A stretch of 64,000 bases of DNA from Flavobacterium sp. NG2 (GTDB lineage: Bacteria > Bacteroidota > Bacteroidia > Flavobacteriales > Flavobacteriaceae). The notes under the pieces were generated by a model that ran no database searches, had not been told where the DNA came from, and worked only from the letters and a program-made list of their open reading frames with translations. Of this stretch, positions 45,306 to 52,493 are shown piece by piece; within the stretch, counting starts at the first letter, position 1; each line of letters opens with the position of its first letter. The stretch is from NCBI RefSeq assembly GCF_034119845.1, contig NZ_CP139420.1:474001-538000 (forward strand). Direction: 5' to 3'. Made by a program: the position numbers and the translations under genes.

Positions 45306-46736
45306 ATGAAAAAAATATTTTTAATATTGCTTTTAGCTATGGTTTTCCATAATTGCAAGGCGCAAAATAAATCAATAATAAAAGTACAAAGCCCACCCAA
45401 TGTAGTTTTTATTTTGGCAGATGATTTGGGGATTAATGCTTTAAACTGCTATGGAAATAAATTAGTAGAGTCGCCAAACATAGATAAACTCTTTTCGGAA
45501 AGCATGCACTTTACCAATGGGTATTCTAACGATCCTACTTGTGCACCTTCAAGAGCTTCCATTATGTCTGGGCAATATGTGCCTAGGCATAAAATTTACA
45601 GAGTTGCTGATCGATATAAAACGGATAAGAAGACATTACAAGTCATGCCTATTTTACCTCCTGAAAACAATAGAGTAAAAGGAAAAGTAGGTTTGTCTTT
45701 GGAGAAAATTACCATTGCAGAAGCTTTAAAAGATAATAACTATGCGACTTCCGCTTATGGAAAATGGCATTTGGGCAAAAATGATTTAGGAATTGCGCAT
45801 CAAGGGTTTGATGAAGGGTATGAAATTACGGGGCATTATAATTTTGAGACTTCTCCACATCAAGACAATGTAGATAATAAGGAATATTCTGCTGATTTTA
45901 TTACCAAAAAAACAATTGATTTTATTAGCCAAAAATCTAGAGAAGGAATACCATTTTTTACTTATGTTCCTTATTATTTAGTCCATAAGCCGCTAGAACC
46001 AAAACCAGAATATTTGGAACATTTTAAACAAAAGTTAAGGAATAATCCTGATGTTGGAAGTGATGAAATTCAGGTATTGGCAATGATTAAAAGTTTAGAT
46101 GATAGCGTTGGACAATTAATGAAAGCCCTAAACGATTTAGGTTTAGAAGATGATACCATTATTGTTTTTACTAGTGATAATGGACATTATAAAACCGAAA
46201 GTGATATTTTTAACCAACCCTATCGTGGAGTAAAAGGCGAAACACTTGAAGGAGGTATTCGTGTTCCATACATGTTTAAATGGAAAAATAAAATCACTTC
46301 AAATTCTGTTTCAACGGAACCCATTATTCATGTGGATATATATCCAACATTATTAGGATTGACTAAAACAAAAGCACCTGATAATTATATCCTAGATGGG
46401 GAAGATTTAACTCCAATTCTTTTAGGGAAAACTAAAAAAACAAAACGAGATGCTTTGATCTGGGAATATACCAATTATGCTAATTACAATGTTAAGTCTG
46501 GAAAATTTGCTTCAAAATGGGTAAATGTTATTCAAGTGGAGGGCTACAAACTCACAGAAGATGTAGATACCAATACATTCATCCTTTATAATTTAAATAC
46601 AGATCCCTATGAAACTAAAGAAATCTCAGGGAAAAATCCAGAAATAGTAGCTAAATTAAAAAGTAGATTGGAAAAATGGAAAAAAGAAACTGGCTATGAA
46701 GTCCCTAAAGTCAATTCAGATTACAAAAAAAAATAA
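45306..46736 (+). CDS. S1 sulfatase, arylsulfatase-like
   Basis: A 476-residue lipoprotein sulfatase. The ATG at 45306 gives a normal lipoprotein signal (MKKIFLILLLAMVFHNC). The frame runs back to an ATG at 45279 inside the previous gene, which would add nine unlikely residues. Metal motif ADDLGINALNCYGNKLVESPN, formylglycine Cys79 in PTCAPSRASIMSGQY, GKWHLGKND, LVHKPLEPKPEY, TSDNGHYKTESD, RGVKGETLEGGIRVPY. The subfamily is not assigned. It is followed two bases later by the isomerase-like gene. Confidence 0.9.
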   Translation: MKKIFLILLLAMVFHNCKAQNKSIIKVQSPPNVVFILADDLGINALNCYGNKLVESPNIDKLFSESMHFTNGYSNDPTCAPSRASIMSGQYVPRHKIYRVADRYKTDKKTLQVMPILPPENNRVKGKVGLSLEKITIAEALKDNNYATSAYGKWHLGKNDLGIAHQGFDEGYEITGHYNFETSPHQDNVDNKEYSADFITKKTIDFISQKSREGIPFFTYVPYYLVHKPLEPKPEYLEHFKQKLRNNPDVGSDEIQVLAMIKSLDDSVGQLMKALNDLGLEDDTIIVFTSDNGHYKTESDIFNQPYRGVKGETLEGGIRVPYMFKWKNKITSNSVSTEPIIHVDIYPTLLGLTKTKAPDNYILDGEDLTPILLGKTKKTKRDALIWEYTNYANYNVKSGKFASKWVNVIQVEGYKLTEDVDTNTFILYNLNTDPYETKEISGKNPEIVAKLKSRLEKWKKETGYEVPKVNSDYKKK

Positions 46737-46738
46737 AC

Positions 46739-47617
46739 ATGAAACAAATAGTTGTTTTTTTACTCATTTGTGTTGTATTCAGTGCGTGTAAAGTGGTTGA
46801 TAATAAAAAGCATGATAATAATAATCCTTTTAGAAAAGCAAATATAATTCCTTGGTCGATTGTAGGTTTTGATGTCAAAGAGCGTAATCCTGAAGAGCGT
46901 ATTGAAATGATTCAAAAGTTAGGATACAAACAGTATGCCTATGGTTATAGACCACAGCATATTCCCAGCATGAAACACGAATGGGAATTAGCCAAAGAAA
47001 AAAGGATTTCTATTCAAGCAGTTTGGCTGTATATCAATTTATACAAAGAAAAAGTTGGTGCATTAAAGCCAGACAGTGAAATTGTTTTTGAGAATTTGAA
47101 AGCAACAGGTGTACAAACTCAAATCTGGGTTGGTTTTGAACCCACTTATTTTGACCACTTATCAGAAGGCGAATCTTTACAACAAGCAACGGAAATGATT
47201 GCGTATTTGTCTCAAAGAGCCAAATCTGTAAATTGTAAAATAGCTTTATATAATCATGGTGGCTGGTTTGGCAAACCCGAAAATCAGATCAAAATCATCA
47301 AAGCATTGCCGAAAAACGAGCTTGGAATTATTTTTAATTTCCATCATGCTCATGATGATTTAGAAAATTACAGCAAAAACATAACGGAACTGTTTCCTTA
47401 TTTGTGGTGCGTAAACCTAAACGGAATGAGAAAAGAAGGGCCTAAAATCATCACGATTGGTCAAGGAAATCTCGAAAAAATAATGATCGAAAAATTATTT
47501 AAAATGGGTTACAAAGGTCCTTTTGGAATACTAGGACATGTTAAAGGAGGCGATCCAGAAGTGATTCTTCAGGAAAATTATACGGGATTACAAACACTTT
47601 TCCCTAAAGTCAATTAA
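46739..47617 (+). CDS. Xylose-isomerase-like TIM barrel lipoprotein
   Basis: A 292-residue protein of the sugar phosphate isomerase/epimerase (AP endonuclease 2) superfamily, here with a lipoprotein signal (VFSAC), so it acts outside the cytoplasm. Conserved blocks are IQKLGYKQYAYG, YNHGGWFG, IIFNFHHAHDD (probable metal ligands), WCVNLNGM and GPFGILGHVKGGDP. Exported members of this superfamily have been linked to keto-sugar chemistry, including 3-keto-glycoside cleavage. Whether this one does that is only a possibility. The remnant of a second copy lies at 50520-50734. The gene ends the sulfatase operon, and an IS element inserted 65 bases downstream. Confidence 0.75.
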   Translation: MKQIVVFLLICVVFSACKVVDNKKHDNNNPFRKANIIPWSIVGFDVKERNPEERIEMIQKLGYKQYAYGYRPQHIPSMKHEWELAKEKRISIQAVWLYINLYKEKVGALKPDSEIVFENLKATGVQTQIWVGFEPTYFDHLSEGESLQQATEMIAYLSQRAKSVNCKIALYNHGGWFGKPENQIKIIKALPKNELGIIFNFHHAHDDLENYSKNITELFPYLWCVNLNGMRKEGPKIITIGQGNLEKIMIEKLFKMGYKGPFGILGHVKGGDPEVILQENYTGLQTLFPKVN

Positions 47618-47681
47618 ATGTCATAATGTTAATTTATTAAAAATGAAAGTAATTGGAAATTGATATTATTAGTTTCTTTAT

Positions 47682-48981
47682 CACTAGTGTCCACTTAAAA
47701 TAAGCTGAAAACCAGCTGGTTAATATTTTGTTCATTGACATTATTGTAATCTGATTTCATAAGTAATTCATTTATAGATGTTTTATCGAGTAATGATGCA
47801 GATAAAATTTGTAGAATTTCGTAAGTAGAACGATTGATTTTTAAATCTTTCGAGATTATAGAAACTAAACAGTAAGTTATAATTGCTACATTAATTTGGA
47901 TCCGAACAGCATTTTCTGTTGTTCCCCAAAAGGTCTTAACTTTTAGGTGTTGTTTTATCCATTTAAAGAACAATTCAACTTGCCATCTTTGTTTGTAAAG
48001 TAATGCGATATCTTCAGCGGATAGTTCAAAATTATTTGTCAAAAAGATCAACGTCTTTTTATTTTCACAATCGAAAAATTTAATTTTTCGTATCTTTTCT
48101 GGGTAATCTTTCGAAGTATAAAAACCTTCTATTTTTCCAATTTGGTCATATTTAATTCCTGTTGTTTTGTCAACTTTTTGAGAATACATTCTTTTGAATT
48201 TTACATTAGATTTTGCTCTAACTACAAAGTAAGCATTAGCTTTTGTAATGCGAAAAAGTCGTTCATAATCAACATACGCTCGGTCAAAAATGTAATAAGC
48301 AAATGGCTCATAATCTATAACATCCATTGCGTTAACATCGTGCACATTTGCCTCTGTAATATGAATAAATACAGGTATCTGTGTGCTAACATCAAAAAGA
48401 GTGTGCAACTTTATTCCAGCTTTGGTTTTTCGGAAATGAGCCCAACAAAACACGCTCAAACATAGATCTATTGTTGAAGAGTCAAAGGCATAAATATTAC
48501 CTTTAATTTCAAAAGTATCATTGCTGTTTTTATCTTGAGCAATTAATATTAAATGATTAGCAAACTCCTCAAATATTTTAAAATTGCGATTTTCATTAGC
48601 CTTGGATAAATTGCTACGAGTCACGTTTTTGCCAAATCCTAAATGATATGATTTTGATTGATGTGCTTCTATAACAATTATCAAATCTCTTAAACTTTCT
48701 CTAGCTGAAAGTTGACCAAAAATCATACATAATAATTGATTCCAACAAGTAAAATGTTTGACCGATTTATTGCCTAAATATTTAGCAGCTAACCTATCAA
48801 AAACACGCTGTGGTAGAAATTCAACCAATTGAGAGAAAACATATTTACCCTGATTCATATTCGTAATGTTGAATTACGAACATAATAATCATTTCAAATC
48901 GTCACGCTCAAATATGACTCTTAAAATACAGATTTACAATAATTTCAAAGAACTTATTTTATTTTTTAGTGGACACTAGTG
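47682..48981. mobile_element. IS4-family insertion sequence (1300 bp)
   Basis: Terminal inverted repeats CACTAGTGTCCACT at 47682 and, inverted, ending at 48981. Both ends are flanked by the same nine bases TTTCTTTAT (47673-47681 and 48982-48990), a 9-bp target duplication within the IS4-family range. One transposase gene on the minus strand fills it. The perfect ends and duplication indicate a recent insertion. It lies between genes and breaks none that can be recognised. Confidence 0.93.
47695..48858 (-). CDS. IS4-family transposase
   Basis: A 387-residue DDE transposase, apparently intact. An N-terminal DUF4372-like domain (SQLVEFLPQRVFDRLAAKY) precedes the catalytic core: first Asp in AFDSSTIDL, second in IFDRAYVDYERLF, and the Glu block YKQRWQVELFFKWIKQHLK, which fits the IS4 signature Y-x2-R-x3-E-x6-K exactly. 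An eight-base hairpin (TTCGTAAT/ATTACGAA) lies just upstream of the start at 48861-48881. It probably moves the element by cut and paste. Confidence 0.93.
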   Translation of the reverse strand: MNQGKYVFSQLVEFLPQRVFDRLAAKYLGNKSVKHFTCWNQLLCMIFGQLSARESLRDLIIVIEAHQSKSYHLGFGKNVTRSNLSKANENRNFKIFEEFANHLILIAQDKNSNDTFEIKGNIYAFDSSTIDLCLSVFCWAHFRKTKAGIKLHTLFDVSTQIPVFIHITEANVHDVNAMDVIDYEPFAYYIFDRAYVDYERLFRITKANAYFVVRAKSNVKFKRMYSQKVDKTTGIKYDQIGKIEGFYTSKDYPEKIRKIKFFDCENKKTLIFLTNNFELSAEDIALLYKQRWQVELFFKWIKQHLKVKTFWGTTENAVRIQINVAIITYCLVSIISKDLKINRSTYEILQILSASLLDKTSINELLMKSDYNNVNEQNINQLVFSLF

Positions 48982-49051
48982 TTTCTTTATGGTAAAATAA
49001 AATGTTAAAAACGATCAATTATTAAAGCATTCCCATATTTAAAAAAGTATT

Positions 49052-50314
49052 ATGAATAGAAAAGTTGTGTTAATTATTACATTTTTATTAATAATAGTAG
49101 CGTGTAAGCCTACTATTGATAATTCTTCAACTACAGTTAAAATTATACCTTTTGGAGAAAAACCAGGTTTATTACGTCAGCCTTATTTGCAAATGGCAAG
49201 CCCCACAGGAATTACAATTACTTGGAAAACGACAGCAATTACAAAAAATTGTTATGTAGAATTTCAAGAGAAAAATCAATTCGCAAAAACAGTTGTAAAA
49301 GGCAATATAGTTAATCATGAAGGCAACATACTCAATGAGGTTGCACTTATTAACTTAAAACCGTCAACAACTTATTATTATAACATATACTCAAATGGTC
49401 ATTTGCTAGCAAGTGGTTTGGAGTATTATTTTACTAGTGCACCTAATAATAATAAAACTGCATTTAGTTTTTATGCTTTAGGAGATATTGGTGCAGAAGA
49501 AAAATCAAGTTTTGCAAGCGAACCTGCTTCTCGAATAAAAGAATTAGAAAAAAAACCAGATTTTGGACTTGGATTAGGAGATATTGTATATCCTAAAGGT
49601 GAAAGTAAAAATTATGACAATCATTTATTTAAGCCCTTTCAGGAAGTTTTTAAAAATACTCCTTTTTATCCAGTTACAGGAAATCACGATTGGTTATCAG
49701 ACCCAGAAAAGAATTTTGAAAAGGAATGGCATTTGCCAGGAAATGAGCATTATTACAGTTATACTTATTCTAATACTTTATTTATTGGATTAGACTCTAG
49801 TAATGGTAATTTTTATAAAGTTGAGGAACAAATATCTTGGTTAAAAAACACTTTAGAAGTAAATAAAAACAAGTATGATTGGATTATCGTATACTTGCAT
49901 CACAATGGAAAAAGCTGCACATATAAAGAAGATTATGAACACGTAAAAGCATTGTACAAAATCTTTGCAAATAATGGTGTCGATTTAGTTTTAAATGGTC
50001 ATGCACATACCTACGAGCGTTTAAAACCTTTTGATTTCGAAGGAAATGTCGATGCTTCTATTAAAAATCAAAACCAATACACAAATTTAAAAAACAGATT
50101 CATTTCTATAACTATTGGTGCTGGTGGAAAAATAGAAAAGAAATGGAAAGTAAACATTAATGACCCTAAAAATTGTCCAGATGGAACAATAGTTGCGCAT
50201 TCTGAGCATGTTCCAAGTTTTGGATTGATTTCAATAAATGGGAGAAAACTTAATTTTGAAGGAATCAATTCTCTTACAGGAAAGAAGTTTGATGATTTTT
50301 CTATAACTAAATAG
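49052..50314 (+). CDS. Purple acid phosphatase-like metallophosphoesterase lipoprotein
   Basis: A 420-residue lipoprotein (lipobox ending IVAC) with an N-terminal fibronectin-like domain of purple acid phosphatases (LRQPYLQMASPTGITITWKT) and a calcineurin-like catalytic domain. Metal-ligand motifs in order are ALGDIG, GLGDIVYP, GNHDW, YLHHNG and NGHAHTYER. It should hydrolyse phosphate esters outside the cytoplasm. Its place between the IS element and the GH5 gene, on the PUL strand, suggests that the target glycan or its oligosaccharides carry phosphate, or simply that the gene scavenges phosphate. It follows the IS by 70 bases. Confidence 0.87.
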   Translation: MNRKVVLIITFLLIIVACKPTIDNSSTTVKIIPFGEKPGLLRQPYLQMASPTGITITWKTTAITKNCYVEFQEKNQFAKTVVKGNIVNHEGNILNEVALINLKPSTTYYYNIYSNGHLLASGLEYYFTSAPNNNKTAFSFYALGDIGAEEKSSFASEPASRIKELEKKPDFGLGLGDIVYPKGESKNYDNHLFKPFQEVFKNTPFYPVTGNHDWLSDPEKNFEKEWHLPGNEHYYSYTYSNTLFIGLDSSNGNFYKVEEQISWLKNTLEVNKNKYDWIIVYLHHNGKSCTYKEDYEHVKALYKIFANNGVDLVLNGHAHTYERLKPFDFEGNVDASIKNQNQYTNLKNRFISITIGAGGKIEKKWKVNINDPKNCPDGTIVAHSEHVPSFGLISINGRKLNFEGINSLTGKKFDDFSITK

Positions 50315-50519
50315 TTATTAATACTCTTTTTAGATTACTAATATCCAATGCTTTACTGAATATGCATTGGGTATGCTGTTTCAAATAATTGGTTTATCCA
50401 TTAAATTAATTATATAAACTTCTTTTGCTCAAGGCATTGCTTCATTGAAATGCTTAAAATAAATTAAACGAGTTTTTGGAATTGATAGTCCGTCTAAAAT
50501 AATTGTCTTTTACTTTAAG

Positions 50520-50734
50520 TATTTCTACCTCTTATTCTTTGTAAACCTTAACGAAATAAAAAAAAGTGGCCTAAAATCATCACTATTAGTCAACGAAATT
50601 TCGAAAAGCAGATGATTGAAAAAATATTAAAAATGGGTTATAGTGGTACTTTTGGAATACTGGGTCATATAAAAGGAGATGATCCAGAAATTATTCTTCA
50701 GGAAAATTATATGGGATTACAAGATCTTTTTTAG
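50520..50734 (+). pseudogene. 3' remnant of a second isomerase-like lipoprotein gene
   Basis: In frame from 50520 the sequence reads FYLLFFVNLNEIKKSG, then shifts frame at about 50570 and continues PKIITISQRNFEKQMIEKIL, then KMGYSGTFGILGHIKGDDPE, to a stop at 50732-50734. This matches the last 70 or so residues of the protein at 46739-47617 (VNLNGMRKEGPK, KMGYKGPFGILGHVKGGDPE), with the final four residues missing. The rest of the gene is lost or unrecognisable, although similarity may extend back to about 50430. It shows that the paralogue was present and decayed. The rest of 50315-51046 holds a 7-base-stem hairpin (50345-50370) and the GH5 promoter region. Confidence 0.85.
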
Positions 50735-50882
50735 TGCCAAAAAAGCAATAACAAAGTACTTGTCATCTCATCTTTTTTAAGACTTCAACTATTTTAATCT
50801 TCTAGCAATAACTTTTTATAAAAAAGTTGAAAAACCAACCTAAAACACTGTATTTCTAACTATATCAAGCTATTGATTACAA

Positions 50883-50942
50883 TAATCAAACGTTATCGGA
50901 CAATAATTGAACCCCCTTTTTGAGTAATCGGTCTAATTTTAC
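50883..50942 (+). promoter_or_regulatory. Putative HTCS operator/promoter upstream of GH5
   Basis: Box 1 TAATCAAACGTT (50883-50894), 14 bases, box 2 GAACCCC (50909-50915), and TTTAC at 50938, 55 bases from box 1. The start codon is 105 bases further on, a longer leader than at the other sites. Confidence 0.5.
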
Positions 50943-51046
50943 ACCAAGTTAGTTTCAAGAAAATCACAGGAGTTATAAAATTAGCACTTTGTGTTTTTTG
51001 AAAAAAGAGACTAACTAAAAACTAAACCGATTAACCAAAAAACCAA

Positions 51047-52462
51047 ATGATTAAAAACTACTCTACATACAGTTTGTCGGTATTTCTATTTATAAGTACG
51101 TTACAAATATTTGCACAAGCTGCAACGCCCCAACAAATGGTAGCAAGAATGGGGCGCGGAATTAACTTAGGAAATACTTTAAGTGCTCCTTTTGAGGGAA
51201 ATTGGGCACCAGCTGTACAAGAATCCTATTTTGATGATGTAGCAGCAGCAGGTTTTAAAACCGTTAGAATTCCAATACGCTTTGATGAACATACAACTAA
51301 GCTGGAAGATGTTGTCTATAAAGATGGAAGCGGAAATTATATAGGTTCGATGAGTCAATATACAGTTGAGGCTTCTTATTTGAATAGAATCGAACAAGTG
51401 ACTGATTGGGCTTTGTCAAAAGGATTAGTAGCCATCATTGATGTACATGGCGATCATTGGTTTTGGGAAAGTTATAGAGAGAAAAAGGGAGGCGTTGCCA
51501 ATCCTGATTATAAAACAGGAGCAGATAGAGCAGCTGCCGAAGATCGTTTTAGAGCGATTTGGACAGCCATTTCAACTCGTTTTCAAAATAAATCCGAGAA
51601 TTTGTTATTTGAAATCATGAATGAGGCTTATTTCTCGATGAATGCCGCTCAAGTGGATGCTACCAATACTTATATTCTGAATATTATTAGAGCAACTAAT
51701 CCTACTCGCAATGTTATTGTGAATGGAGGAGGGAAAAACTCTTATGAGGCACCACTACAGTTAGGAGTGTCTGGAAATAATAGCTATTTGTCAGATTCCT
51801 ATATAATCGCCACTTTTCATTATTATTGGCCAAGAGCCTTTACGGCTTCGGCAAGTCAAAATGAAAATGATTATGACTGGGGAACTGCAGCGGATAAGGC
51901 TGAAATTGATCAAGATTTTGGGTACGTTAAAACATGGTCTGATACTAAAGGTATTCCTATATACCTAGGAGAATTTGGAGCAGATAACGAGAGAGGAATT
52001 AATTACAGCACAGGTGCTATAGGTTTATACGGTGGTCCTGAAAATGCCTCGCGAGTTGAGTTTCATAGATACCTAGCTCAAAAAGCAATTGATTTAGGGT
52101 TTTGCTTTACCGTTTGGTGTGCTGGTGATAAAGCTGGCAAAACCATTTATAAGGTAACCGATAGAACTTGGGTAGAAGATGTAAAAAATGTGGTATTAGG
52201 AATCACATTAGGTACTGAAGATTTCAATCCAGCGAATGATTTTGCAATTTACCCCAATCCAGTCACTGATTATTTAAACATAACCACCACTCAAAACATC
52301 CAAAAAATGGAGTTGTACAATTTAAACGGACAGCTTTATACACTAGAACACAGGAATCAAGAGGTAAGGTTACCTTCTTTAAGCAACGGCTTGTACTTAC
52401 TTAAAACCACTTTCTCAGATAACACTACAAGTCACAACAAATTAATAATACATAAACAATAA
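51047..52462 (+). CDS. GH5 endo-glycanase with T9SS tail
   Basis: A 471-residue secreted GH5 enzyme, a retaining TIM-barrel family that includes endo-beta-1,4-glucanases, mannanases and xyloglucanases. Signal peptide ends IFAQ. Conserved blocks are MGRGINLGNTLSAPFEG, TVRIPIRFDEH, VIIDVHGDHWF-like first His block, LFEIMNEAY with acid/base Glu193, FHYYWPRAF, and YLGEFGAD with nucleophile Glu309. A T9SS sorting domain occupies about residues 395-471 (IYPNPVTDYLNITT). It probably makes initial cuts in the polymer outside the cell. Preceded by a proposed regulator site and an ACCAAA-rich leader, it is followed 31 bases later by the binding protein. Confidence 0.92.
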   Translation: MIKNYSTYSLSVFLFISTLQIFAQAATPQQMVARMGRGINLGNTLSAPFEGNWAPAVQESYFDDVAAAGFKTVRIPIRFDEHTTKLEDVVYKDGSGNYIGSMSQYTVEASYLNRIEQVTDWALSKGLVAIIDVHGDHWFWESYREKKGGVANPDYKTGADRAAAEDRFRAIWTAISTRFQNKSENLLFEIMNEAYFSMNAAQVDATNTYILNIIRATNPTRNVIVNGGGKNSYEAPLQLGVSGNNSYLSDSYIIATFHYYWPRAFTASASQNENDYDWGTAADKAEIDQDFGYVKTWSDTKGIPIYLGEFGADNERGINYSTGAIGLYGGPENASRVEFHRYLAQKAIDLGFCFTVWCAGDKAGKTIYKVTDRTWVEDVKNVVLGITLGTEDFNPANDFAIYPNPVTDYLNITTTQNIQKMELYNLNGQLYTLEHRNQEVRLPSLSNGLYLLKTTFSDNTTSHNKLIIHKQ

Positions 52463-52493
52463 ATACTAATTAATTAATTTAAAAACAGAAATC

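Noticed and set aside
50335..50520. Upstream extension of the isomerase pseudogene
   Set aside because: Short similarities (for example around AAACGAG-TTGGAATT) are suggestive, but too weak and frame-broken to annotate.
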